A DNA stretch of 64,000 nucleotides from contig WMCF01000026.1 in NCBI GenBank assembly GCA_009792885.1, forward strand, positions 1,116,001 to 1,180,000, read 5' to 3'. The stretch comes from Eremophila alpestris peregrina. Lineage: Eukaryota > Chordata > Aves > Passeriformes > Alaudidae. The notes below the pieces were generated by a model. That model was not told the DNA's origin and did no database searches. It saw only the letters and a list, made by a program, of their open reading frames with translations. Shown here piece after piece: positions 48,067 to 60,500 of this stretch. The position numbers and the translations under genes were made by a program. Numbering within the stretch: the first letter of the stretch is position 1; each line of letters begins with the position of its first letter.

Positions 48067-50118
48067 ATTGCTGCTCTGTGCCCCTCTGGGAAAGTGACTG
48101 TTGTGGACTATAGTTCAGTCCTTATTATACAGAGTGGCTTCTCCCTTTAATATGGTGTGGTTGCCTGAATAAAATATATCATTCAGTGGACCTCCTGTGG
48201 TTATATCCTGAAAAGTAGGAATTTCCCCATTAGGAAATCTTCAGATTAACATTACTGTAAATTTTTCCATAACATTTCAGTATATAGTTTAATGTTTGTT
48301 CACAATAGGGGAACACATTTTCAGTGGACAGAAGACTGACTCTCTTCTTCAACTGCAATACTGAACAAAGCTGTAGAAAAGATTTTTTTTCCCAGTCTCT
48401 GAAATTTTCAGATCTATATTCATATGAGAGCTCTGTAAGCACACCTTAAAACAATGTATTCTTTCTGTGCTACAATATTACATTATTGAATGATGTTAAT
48501 TATTTATCTGCCACCATAATTTTCTCCTGTGGTACTTCCACTTCACTGGCTTGTTTTTTTGAGGGTGAGTAACCTAATCCAAGCATTTAATTTGGCAAAT
48601 CTTCCTGAATTCGTACTGTTCCAAGGTGCAGGCCAAGGCTTTCACAACAAACTTCCTGATTGCTAAAATAATTGTAGACTGTAATTGAAGCAGTGCAGTT
48701 TATCAGTATTCTGAATAGGATCTGAGTTTCTATGTACCCTTGGAGCATTGCCCTTAAGGAATCACACTGTTTTGTCAGGGTGCTCTTGATAAGTACAGTG
48801 ATCTTATGCTTGCGCTCTTCTGCTGTCATGGGGGGAAGTACCATAGCATTGTTGGAAGACAGGAGAGTTCACACTGCTGTGCCTCATTATCCTAATCCCA
48901 TATCCCCAGAGATTGTTCTGTCAAAGGGAAATGTCCAATTTCAATAATTCTCTTTTTCTGATCAAATTATTGTCCTTTCTAATTTTTTTCTGCTCTGAGC
49001 TGTTTTGCTGAGAGTAATTTTCAGCAATTTATCTCTTTAAAAATAATAGCTACCTATTAAGGAAAAACACAATCCATGGCAATGTGAGAAAAGTCTCTAC
49101 ATAATACTCATGTTTTTCTGCTGGCATACCAGAGGCATGCTGTCACCTAGTGAAACTGAGTGTATTTGTCTGGCAGGAGTCTTAATATGTGCAAGCTGGA
49201 GGTGATGAACAGTCACCTTGTCCAAGCCCATTTAGGCTATGCAATATTGACAGCTGCTGTGGAGCTTGTCCTGTTGTGCTCCTAGGGAGCTATTTTTGAC
49301 TGCTGTGAATATTGGGTATGAATTAGAATGTTGCAAAAGCCTACTCATCAAAGCCTAAATTTATCCTTCATTTTTTCTGAAAATCTCAGACTAAATGTTG
49401 GCGTAGGTCTTACCCTCTGTCAGTGAGAAAATTTAAGAATTCCATTACTATAGAAATAAATTAGACTAATACAACTACAAATATCTTTGTTACTCTAAAG
49501 TTACACTTTGGTCAGAGGTTAATAATGCTGTTTCTCTCTTCTAAATTGCTTTACTTGAACACAAGCCCTGTCATATCAGAGTCTGGTAGTGAAGAAAATT
49601 GTAAGACTATTAGCAAAGATTGTAAAATAGACCTTGATGAAGAAGGAAATAACCAGTAGCTTGCATAAAAAAGTGGAGCTTTAGGGTACATTGTGAAACC
49701 CAGGAAATCTGATAGATCGTTAATGTACAACTTTAAAAAAATAATTTAAAAAAAGCAATTTCTAATTAAAACAACAACTCCAGACTTTAAAACTCCCATT
49801 CCTTCCAACTCCAACAAGTCTATGACTCTAAACTCCATTGTTTAAAGTTGCTTTTTAAGGCATGGCACAGCAATAATCTGGATTCTATAATGTATCTAAC
49901 CTGCTGATGTTATTCATATTTACAGCTCTGTCCCAAGGCCTTTAAAAGAAACTTTCCCATTTCTTTTTATCCCTATCTTGAATATATAGTTCATTTTTGC
50001 ACTTCAAATCCCTTGCTCATTGTGCCAAGAATGTTAGTAAAGCATATCCTCTATGCAATACTTCATTAGTTATACTCACCACCTTTTACTGCTTATGCTG
50101 TAACCAGGGCGTTTATAG
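48067..50118. other. Intergenic, nothing certain
   Basis: AT-rich. A weak CR1-like tail (TTCCTTCCAACTCCAACAAG, then TCTATGACTCTAA) sits at about 49797-49832 in sense orientation. Confidence 0.3.
49797..49832 (+). mobile_element. Possible CR1 3' tip, sense
   Basis: CATTCCTTCCAACTCCAACA then TCTATGACTCTA resembles CCTTCCAACCCAAACCATTCTATG at the end of CR1. Only about 35 bases, so it may be chance. Confidence 0.3.
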
Positions 50119-50220
50119 AATAATGGAATGGTTTGGGTTGGAAGTTCCTCCTCTGTCAGTTTAAATCTACCCCCTGTCTTTTGTCCTATCATATGTTATA
50201 TCAGACTCTGCAGCTCTCAG
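50119..50220 (-). mobile_element. CR1 3' fragment, antisense, internally deleted
   Basis: AGAATAATGGAATGGTTTGG GTTGGAAG is the antisense CR1 3' tip, but it jumps directly to TCTGTCAGTTTAAATCTACC and CTTTTGTCCTATC, which in CR1 lie about 200 bases further in. The middle is missing. Confidence 0.8.
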
Positions 50221-52112
50221 CAGAGGTTCTACATTTAGATCTAGGGTTAGCTAGGAATTTGTGATCCTATGGTGTGGCACAGGCCAGACCACGAAAACTG
50301 GAGTTCAGCATTTGGGATTACATTTAAATCATAGAGATCAACACAATTTTAAATCAGCACTTTGCTCATTTACCATACCTGTTGTACAACTAGGGGTGTT
50401 CATGAACCCTGTAAGGCTCGCACATTTTGAATTAAGTTAGTTTCAGAGTTCCTGCTCTGAATGTACGTTCTTGAAAGAAGCTGATGGCAAACACAATGGA
50501 AGCACAGTTCCCACCCTTCAGGAATTTACCAGAACCCAGGCGAGTTGAAAGTACATTTCTACTTTTACAACACATGCTCTTCAGGAAATGCTGAAGGTGA
50601 ACTCAGTGGGGTGCACTACTTGCTGCACTCTGCTGCATATTACTCTAGAAAGTTTCAATGACACATTTTGTTCCCTGAAGAACTGAACCAGCATCTTTAG
50701 TCCTGGAGCAGTAATTCTGTCTGGTAGCTGAGAAAACTCATTAATCAGTTCAGAACAGCTGAAACAGACATATGCACATATGCACACAACACATGGACAC
50801 ACACACAGGAGATCCCTAGCAGTCTGCTGTTCAAGTTCTCAAACATTTCTCCCAGTTTTCTCCCAAATCCCTTAGACAGAGACTAGCAGCTTCAGGGTCA
50901 AGATCATGCACTAGGAATTTTTCGGGCAGGACCAGGAGGACAAGTTTCTATGAGGAAGTAGTTCTAGTTATTTCTTTGAAGGAACACTAAATTTCATGAA
51001 GTTTTGAGCTTTTGGGAAAAACTAATCACAGTTTGCAAATAAAGTTGATGTCATCTTCCAGCAGCTGGAACTTCTGAAGGGTCCATCTCATCAAACACAA
51101 GTACACAGTGCATGCACAGACATGAGCTATTTTAAGACTGCAAGGGCATTACAAAGCTTTTAGGTATTTGACACAGCTTTCAGTGTTCAGGGGGGATGAG
51201 CAGCACTTGTTTCTATTCAGCAAGGCCTCAGTGTGTCAGCTGGCCTAGTTACATTGTCTTTGGGGGAATTTGACTTACAGTGCTGCCTTTGTCTGTTCTC
51301 TTCATTAAAAACAGCATAGAAAGCTCTCAGGGCATAACAGCCTGTGATGTAAATATGAAACATCAGCTATGTGTGGCCCAAATGCCCTGGGAGGTCTCTG
51401 AGACTCTCTGAGACTTTCATTTTAGGAGCCAAAATTCTAAACACATTCCTCTCTCACACATTTACACCACATCATATTCCATATCAGTAATAAAAACACG
51501 TGGCACAAGATCTGCAAATGTATGGTACAAACTCACTTATAGTATAGCACACACCTGTACCACTTCTCTCTTTTGAACTATGCCCATGTCTACCTCTCAC
51601 TCTCTGCCTAAATGAATCAATCCTCACCTTTTATTTTTCTTCTTTATTGAATCCTAATGCCCCGGCTTTTGCCTGGAAGGCAGCTTTGTTGTAAGCACTA
51701 ACATCTTTCACTGCTGTGAAGCCACTGTCAAAAGCAGTGACCATTTTGCTTAGTGTTCCGTATTTGAACATGGTAGTAGTGGTAAACAATCTCTCCAGCT
51801 CTAATATTAAAGTTATTTTTAAATGAGCTAAGTCTGTAAAGTCAGATCTTATTATGTCTTTATTTTTTGTGGTTTAAATACATCTGAACTGAGGTGAATA
51901 TATGTCAGAGCATATCCCAGGTTATTGGTTCCTCGACTTGGGACCTGAGACTAAAATGCCTGTAAATCTTCATTTGCAGGACTAGAGGTTTTCTGGGTTG
52001 GGATTTTGGGGTCTTCTTAAAATTTGTTTGTGGCAGATGCAAATTCTGCCACAAATTTCATATTTGTTTTGTCGTGTATCAAATTTAAGTCGTAAACATG
52101 ATGTTTGTACCA
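50221..52112. other. Intergenic, nothing recognised
   Basis: It includes a CA-rich patch (50767-50811). No exon or repeat family supported. Confidence 0.3.
50767..50811. repeat. CA-rich imperfect microsatellite
   Basis: ATATGCACATATGCACACAA, then CACATGGACACACACACAGG. Two GCACATAT-like units precede a CA stretch. Confidence 0.6.
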
Positions 52113-52211
52113 AAAAAAACCAAAACAAAACCCCAAAAAACAAAGAAACCCAAAACCAACCAACCAAAAAAAAAAAAAATAAAAAAACAACCACCAACAA
52201 AACAACAAACA
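52112..52211. repeat. A/C-rich low-complexity tract
   Basis: About 100 bases almost without G or T on the plus strand, built from AAAC and AACC variants (CCAAAACAAAACCCC, CCAACCAACC) with an A run of 13. Open frames on either strand are low-complexity artefacts. Confidence 0.85.
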
Positions 52212-54840
52212 AAATTCCATTACAATTTTGTGAATCTACACTTATTGTCTGAATTCCGAAATTTTGAGAACTACTTTTTGGTATTATTGATCAGCTACGG
52301 GTGAGTACTTATTTAATGTATGTGCATAATTAAGTATTCATTTGTTGAGACTAAACATGATCCTGAACAGATTGTTACAACCCTACATGCCTGGACAGGC
52401 TGTTTGTTTTGTTCCTGTTTAGTAGGTTCCAGCATGAATTCTTATTTCCTTTCATGACCATAAGATGATCTGTAGAATTGGTATATATCATTTTATTGGA
52501 AGCTGGAATTGCAGATGTCTACAAATGGCTTTGTCATTCCTCTTGCTCACTTAAGGAGAGATATTGGGCAAACTGACAACTGAGACCCACCAAGTGTTCC
52601 CCTCTGTAGTTTTTCCATCAGACTGTTGAGTGTTTTGTCCATTTTCATCCATTAAAGGACAAGGGGTCTAAATGTGTCAAAATTATTTTCTCTTATTTCA
52701 CAAATTCATAGCTGAAACATTTTGCTGAAGGCTACAACTTTGTCACACACATTGAAAACTTTCAGCACTAATTTGGAGTCAGTAAATCATGAGAAAATAT
52801 CAAGGATGTAAATGATAGCAAGGTCATGACTCATTTTCAATATGAAGCAATTAAGAAATACGACAATCAAGAGGGCAAACGGCCTGTATGAAGATGTGAA
52901 CTTGGCTGGCTGTTGAATAGATCTAAAGATTTCTGTACCTTTACTGCTGAACTATTCCTAGAGATTCACACCACACTTTTCATACTGAAAAGTACTTTTT
53001 TTACCTGGCAGTGCTTTCTGCTGGAGACTGGAATATTCCTTTGGATATTGACATTTTAGGCATTTGGTAGATAAGACTAGCAAGTTTGGTGTCCCTGAAC
53101 ATGCAACTTTGAAGATCTCTGGGGGGATGTGGAAGCTCAGGGATTCTTCTGCAACACTAAAATTTGGGGGGGAAATGCGCCTTTTTTTTCCCCAAAATGA
53201 GGATTTTGAAATTTCTGCACCTGTGCAGCTGCATAAAACAAATTTAAGGACCAAGAAAACTCCTGGACAACTATGGGAGACAGCATGAGGCTGAATTAGT
53301 ACCTCTTTCATACCTTTTCTTTACTTTCTCTCTGTTTTGGGAAAATTGTGAAAATACATTCTTCATCCCAGATGACATGAATGAATTTATGAGTGAAGAA
53401 AAAAAGTTACTCCAGTGTCAAGGTGCTATAGGAAGAAACCTGATTTTAATAAAGATATCTTATTCATTTAAAAGCTGGGAAAGGCCAATAGATGCACAAA
53501 TCCATTTATAATCATATTATGTGATTCTTTTCTCAATTACAGGCAAAAAAAAAAAGAAACTGAGAAGGGATTAGAGTTTCAAGTGGGTTCTGTGATTGTT
53601 TCTAATTATCCTTTGCTATGGATCTCTGCTGCTTTCACAGGCTACTTTCTTATGTATGAGGATGCCATTTCTACAAAGAAGTTTGGTGCCTGCTAAGATC
53701 CAGTGCATTAAACAATAATATGCTGCAGATTTCTCCATTTAAGTTTGAATCTACATCATTGAGTATTCTCAAGTCATTGTTAACCATGATGATTGACAGC
53801 TCTACTGTAAAGATTGCACAAATTTTAAGAGCACGTATTTATCAAGGAAGCATACAGGCTTCACACAAAGGAAAAAATACCAATGCAAAAGCTTTAAATG
53901 TACAAAAATCAGGACTATGAAAATAACTTATGGTTGTCTGCAAAGGGGAAATGACAAAATGTTTATAAATAATGAAAAGACCCCAAAAGTTTCTTCATTT
54001 GAAAGTGGAACTAGACAGAAATTCAAAGTTAATTCAGTACCTGATTAAAATTTTGGTAAGGAATGGGCAGGAAAGCAATGCCCATTTCAGCCATAAAACT
54101 GAACTATTTTTTCTTTAAAGATGTCTGCAAAGACATCTGACAACCTTGCAAACATTCAGCCAAAGAACAGGAAAAAGGTGTCCACATGTCAGTCGCCTGG
54201 CATACAAAATCAGAGCCTGTCTTCAAAATGTGCTGCTATGGCAGTGCAGTGTGTGCATGATCAAAAACACATTTGAATGCATTTCTTACTGAGAAGCAGC
54301 ACATCGTGTTATCTGAACTGCTTAAGGCAAGTCAGACTTCATGTTTGTATTTCAAACAAGACTCACTACTTGACATTTTTGTATTTGAGCTGTTTAGCAC
54401 TTGGAATGCATTACAGAATACTGAGATAAAAAGCTTAAGGTGTGTTGTCAAAATTAATTGCTTCCGTGTATCTACTTCTGCTTGACTCATAAATGGACTA
54501 AAAATACTTTGACTATCCTGCCTACTTAAATAAAAAGATGTAAAATTATCTGTCCAATAACATGTGATTATATCTTCATTTTGAAAACAACCTAAAAGTC
54601 ACATTTATTTTTGGCCCAGGTTACCCTGCTCTTTTAGTGGGCAAAAGAATAGTTTCACATATGAAAGAAAGTGGCAGTTTCACACTGTAGTTGTGAAACC
54701 ATGCTTCTGATTTGCCTGAGAGTTTAAAAAGATGCTATTTTAAGCATCTAAAGACCCAATGCAATGGTGCTATGTATGGTGAGAAGTTTTTACCAGTTTA
54801 TTTAAAAAATGTTTATAACAGCTCACCCATGTATTTAACT
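52212..54840. other. Intergenic, nothing certain
   Basis: AT-rich. It includes a small hairpin at 53161-53198. No gene supported. Confidence 0.3.
53161..53198. repeat. Imperfect hairpin with G7 and T8C4 arms
   Basis: AATTTGGGGGGGAAA, loop TGCGCC, then TTTTTTTTCCCCAAAATG. The arms pair with a few mismatches and slips. No known function. Confidence 0.45.
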
Positions 54841-54841
54841 G

Positions 54842-54844
<3 letters not shown>

Positions 54845-54923
<79 letters not shown>
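54845..54923. repeat. Uninterrupted run of 79 T
   Basis: A pure T run of 79 bases, followed by GTTGTTGTGGCTTTGCTTGG and a nine-T run. Read on the minus strand it is a poly(A), but no AATAAA lies on the minus strand just before it (no TTTATT in the following 60 plus-strand bases), so a retrocopied mRNA tail is not supported. The length may be an assembly estimate. Confidence 0.9.
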
Positions 54924-54924
<1 letters not shown>

Positions 54925-57226
54925 TTGTTGTGGCTTTGCTTGGGGTTTTTTTTTGGGTCATGTTTTATAAATAAGCACATGTTAAAAAATTGCCAACCTG
55001 ATGCAGGCAACTCTACCTAGATTATAGAATATGATTTTTCCTTGTCAGTCAACAAGGTATTTTGAAAACTTCTACATCATTTTAGTGTTCAAAACAAAGC
55101 AAACAACTCTTTCAGTACTAGCTTTATGGAAAAGGTCATAAAATGTGAAGTTGCTTGTGGTGAGAGCTACATGGACAGTACAGTCTGTTACCAAGTAGTT
55201 TTAAATTCCTGCCAATGACCTTGATTCTGCACATATACAAATACTCACAGTTGTGAGGCCAACATAAGCATCAATCATTTGAAGGACTGAAACCTAACAT
55301 TTGCTAATTATTCTGTAGATCTTATTTGGTGGAGTTTTTAAAATAGAAGATATGAGAAATGTCACTTTTTCTTATGTTATAGTGTAAAGACATCAGTGAT
55401 GTACATTGAAGTACAAAGGCTCAAGAAAGAGTTCTTTAAAATTTTTCTAAAAGTGCTTCAGACATTTGTTGAATAAATGAAAGAATATTATTGTAGTTTA
55501 GGGCTGTCAGAACCTATGTTGTCTGGACAACAAGCTTAAATTGAAAGACAAAAATTGGGAAATAATTAAGCTCCAAATCTGCAAAGACATATGCACATGC
55601 CTAATATTACTAATGGACAGTCCACTGGTTTATTTGCACACACAAAATTAAATACATGATTGTTTTAAGGAATTGATCACAGGTCTGAGATATTAGATAA
55701 CTGTTTTGTTTCATAGTTGTAATATATAATATATAATACTTCACTATGAGTCATTTTCCACTGACAAACTAGAGAACCTCAGCGCCAAAAATTGAGATTT
55801 CCCCAGCTCAATTTATTAGTTAAAAAATAATATTCCTTCAGACCATTTAAAAATTTTACAAGTCTCCAGAAAAATATGTGAGTTTCAAATTTCAGATCTG
55901 GAAAGGCGCACCAATCTTTTAATATTTACTTTTGCAAAGGTTTTGAAAAACATTTAAGGTATTAAAAGGTATGACCTTCAATGATATCATCATATTATCT
56001 ACCCAGAGAGCATTTCAGTCTTTAGTAATATATTCCAAAATGTTAACTGTGTCAAGATGTCAGGTCAGGACTAGGCATTGCTCTTGATTTCAGAAGGTAC
56101 TGTGCCACTAAAATGCACAGTAATTTAATTAATGAAAGAACTCATATGGCTGTCATACAAAATGATAAACACTAGTAAATGATCTACCAACCATATTCTC
56201 CTAGATAGCTCTCTGCAGCAAATAATTTCATCATTAATTAATTAAAAAACCTTTTGAAAGCTGATTGGAAAGGCAGCCCTGAAACGTCTTTAAATTTCAG
56301 TTTATCTTTCTGTATCTTTGCTTATTTTTATCTTCTCTCAGACAATTTTCATCTTTAGGTCTTTCATTCCTCTCTCAGGTTTCCCATTACTCCCTGTTTT
56401 TATCTGCTCCTTTTCCCATTCTGTTTTCTTTCCTTACCTTCTTTGTTTCATAATATCCCTGTTTTAGATGTATTTGGAATAGGGCAATGATTATGCACAT
56501 TATTCAATTCCAAACTACTCCCCTCACACCATCCCAGTCTTTCTCCCGAGCCCAGAAAACAGCAGCTCTGTCTCCCCATAACAAAAAGCAGCATTAAAGA
56601 CACAATCTTCTTCAACAGCTCTGCTGTCCACAGCTAACGTGTCATCCTCTTTGGGACCAGTTTTGTACATCCACCTCTGTGATTTAATTCTGACAATAAA
56701 ACCCTGAGGCACCTCCACTTATGCCAGTTCAGTGCTGTATTATCCCAAAACAGACTCCTGAGTTAAAAACCTATGGATTTTCCCTAAAGGACTTTTGCTT
56801 CTCCTTGAATCTATACGTCATTGTGTGGGAAGGGTGAACTTTATGTTCCTGGCTAAGGGACAAGCGATACATTTCCATTGGGATGCTTAGTTCAGTGACT
56901 AGGACAACTCTGCACAAACTGGCAGGATCCAAGGTGCAATACCTAAGGAGAGGCAATGTTTGTGTTGCCCCCAGGCACACCCTTGAGGCTGAAAGCCATC
57001 CAGTACTTGTGCTTGTGACCAAATTGGAGCAACCTCTAGATCCATTGGGAGCTCACAAACTGCATCTTTAGCTCACATGAAAAGGTACTTTTGCTGGGGG
57101 TAATGTAAATTCGTTTGTACCTAAAATAAGCCCCCTTATTTGGTACATAAGTTCCTAAAGTTCCAATCCCATGAAGCTTCTCTCACTGCTTACCTTGTAC
57201 ACCTCATTTGAAGGTTTTCACTGCAG
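54924..57226. other. Intergenic; composition becomes less AT-rich after 56.5 kb
   Basis: No repeat recognised. A minus-strand open frame at 56524-56718 has coding-like composition (see findings). Confidence 0.3.
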
Positions 57227-57353
57227 TTCTGTGATGACATCTCCAGCACTGCTGACAGAGGCATTGCGTGTTCAGCTGGGCAAGGTAAGAAAAGTGCCAC
57301 CACCTGCAATCAAGAGACAAGGAGTCACATTAGCTATAGTCCTCTCAAAGGAA

Positions 57354-57387
57354 TGTATATGTGTGTGTGTGTATATATATATATATA
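57354..57387. repeat. Compound (TG)n(TA)n microsatellite
   Basis: ATGTATATGTGTGTGTGTGT followed by ATATATATATATATA: a TG repeat running into a TA repeat. Confidence 0.85.
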
Positions 57388-57576
57388 ATGATCTGTCCCA
57401 TACCAGTTAGTAACTTTGTGATTCTCCCCTTCACCTCTTCTCTCCTCTTCTGGGTGTTTACCTGTCTGTGTTCATGTGTGATACAGCACAACTGTGTGTG
57501 TTTAGATCTGAGTGCCATAAAAACAGTGAAGTTGTGGAAAGTCTTACCTGAGACCCCAACCCATGCAACCTCCTGA

Positions 57577-60500
57577 GCATTAATTCAGGAGCTGCAGCTG
57601 CACTCAGTCTCTTGCTCTAGCCTGAGCTATGGTGGAGGTGTGCTGTGCCTGGCATTACATTTTTCCTTGCCTTCCTTACTTGTCATTCTGGCCTGACCTC
57701 ACATATGTCTCTTCATGACAGACTTGTCCCTTTATCATTGGGCTGTTAGCTGAATCTGTTTATTTAACCCTTTATTTCCTCTTTTTTGAGGGTACTGTGA
57801 GAGAGAGACTTCAGCCTAAGGGTGAGGGCTCTGCCTTTCCACACTGGCTGTCACCACTGGCTCCTGGCTTGCACTCCCTAATAGAGCAGCCTGCTCTGTT
57901 TCCTGACAAAACCCTTCAGGGTAAGAAACCCACTCTTTGGCGCCCTGAGACAGGCATTGTTTTGTCTGTACAGGTAGTGACACCCTTCAATCTGTTCCAG
58001 TATTCATGTGCTCCATTCATCCTTTGAAGCATGAGCATCAAAGTGCAAGGCAGGAGGTAGATATACAAAGCCATCAATCATCCTGCCTGCTGTAACTGGA
58101 AGGCCTCAGGCAAGTATTCCCAATCCCACACATACTGAGGTGTCAGATCCTTGTAGCTATCCAATACCTGTCACACAGGTACCTGGCTGTATGCAGGAAT
58201 GGTTTTGTCTCTCACATCAAGGCTCAAACCAGAGACTCAGTCCTGTTGCAGGTTCTTTGCAGTGTTGCTGGGTCACTTCAATCAAAGTTTGAACTTATTC
58301 CAAGGTCAGAGTTCATTGCCATGCTGGCTACAGGATGGCATTTTGGGCTCATCAACAACAGGCCAGCCCAGCGGTATCTTCTGCATCATGATCTATTGAA
58401 GTCCCTGGAAACTTGGGAGTGGCTGACTCTCTGAGGTCATCAGGAGCAGTTTCACCAGGAGCAGATGTTGTAAGAAACTATTACATGCAAAAACTAGTTT
58501 TGCTTTGACCAGTACTGTTAGAGGAAATAGACCCAGGACCCATAAGGAAAAAACAAATGTGGCATCAGAGAGTGAGCAGCAATGTTGTCAGGTGAATTAT
58601 TTCAGCAATTATTATTAAGGAACTTACTGTTTCAAACTTTCCTTTAATTTTTAGGTTTATGATATTGAAGATTGGGAATAAATCAATTTTAAGAAGTCGT
58701 AAAAAACATTTTCCATCTTCCATTTGTGCAGATTGTTTATAGTATATTCTGATTCTAGTTTCTAGTATATTCTTCAGTATTTTAAATTGAACTGGAGGTG
58801 AAGTAAAAAAGAAACCTATTATTCACTTAGTTGCTACCATTAGCATAAGAGCTATTATATCTCACTACTTGCAATGGATATATAAAATACAGTTCCTGGT
58901 ACAACTGAAACCTTTGATCCTTTGACAGAGAATGGAGCTATTATTTTATGTAAATGTAACAGTTCAGAATGCAGAAGAAAATTGATTTTTCTGCAATGTA
59001 CCATGCACATTAGAATTATCAAGGAGTTTTCAAAAGAAAAAAACCAAGAATATAAATTCAAAGAAAGAAAAGCCTCCTCACACCATATTCCCAACTATGC
59101 ACTAGCAGGTGCATGTATAGATATACACATACATTTCAGAATTGCCTTACTGCATTCATATAGGAAAGGCAAAAACTGCCACTGGAAACAAGGAAAGAAA
59201 AATAATTTCACACTGAGCAGTTTTTTGAAATTCAGTTTAAATGAACAAGTCTGAGGCAAAATATATTAGCTTGGCCAACATTTATTCTCCCCTTTTATTC
59301 CCTCTTTATATTTGAGATTATCATAATAAACTGAATGCAGAAATAAACTCCTTTTTAAACTAGTGATTATGAGAGCTTGCGAATGGATGTGATATTGCAT
59401 GAGTTGTGGCAGTCTGTGTCCTAGGGCCATATACACTTGCCAATGGGGTATGACAATCTCAAAAAGGGCTGTAAGGAAAGCAGGGCATGATGCTGAGAAA
59501 ATAAGTTACCATTTGTGAACAGAGACATAACCACAAGGGCCAACAACCTAGGGATTGCTAAATTATGAGCCTATGCCTGAAAACACAAACACTAAAATGT
59601 AGCTGCCCTGTATAACATACAGGAACATTTCTGTCAGCCTCAATCTCCTATTGCAAAGCGTATCTCCTTTGTGTTAAGCACAGGTTTACATAACTTGCCT
59701 GATTAAAGATGTATTTAATTACCTTCCAAAATGGTATCAAGGAGAAATATAAAATTACATAGAAACACTTGAAGAGCTGTAGAATTTCAGAAACTAACCT
59801 TTTGAGAAAGCAAAACATTGATTTGTAAGTGTGTCATTTGTAACTTCAAATACATTTGCAAGCTTGTCTCTTCTTTTGAGTAATAGCCCTGTTTCTTTTT
59901 CCAGTCAATGGGTGTATTATACCTGTTTTTAGGTATAATAAACTTGCTTTTGGCATAAACTAATTAGCTTTCTTTTATTTTGTATTTGGTTAAAAATATA
60001 AAGAGACAGTTCTTGACAACTGCTTGAGACAATACTGACAAGTGTAAAAAAAAGATTTGTCTTTCTTAAGTGATTAATACTTCACATGTAGATATAAGAT
60101 TAAACTAAGAGCTTCTCATGTAATAATACATGTAGAGTTGAAAGGGTTGAGCCAGTATTAATTAATTATGTTTTTTACTGTGGGATCCAATGTTGCATTT
60201 CAGCTAGGGACATCTTACAGTCACTCTCAATATTCTAAGGGCAAAAGTTATTTACTGCATTGAAAAGATAAATTCTGTATTGCATGTATTTCCCCCACAG
60301 TCTAATGTGCAAATCTAGTCATGCTCTGTCTTTTGTTGACACACTGTAAAAGTTCTCTGTTTTGCCTCCCACTCCTCAGACTTGCCTAGTTAATGTCCCA
60401 TGTCAAGAAAGAAATAACAGAAAAGGGAACTGACTTTTAATCATGATACTTCAAAATTATAAGCCCTAAGCTTTAAAGGTCCTTTCTTAAAAATTCTGAA

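Noticed and set aside
51982..52304. Open frames on both strands across the A/C-rich tract
   Set aside because: Low-complexity translation of AAAC/AACC repeats.
53719..53919. Open frame of 66 codons near 53.7 kb
   Set aside because: AT-rich, no splice context, no recognisable motif.
54712..55020. Open frames encoding long phenylalanine or lysine runs
   Set aside because: They are translations of the 79-base T run.
57900..57975. TTTGGCGCCCTGAGACAGG as a retroviral primer-binding site
   Set aside because: Only the first eight bases (TGGCGCCC) resemble a tRNA-Lys site; the rest differs, and no LTR end or retroviral gene lies beside it.
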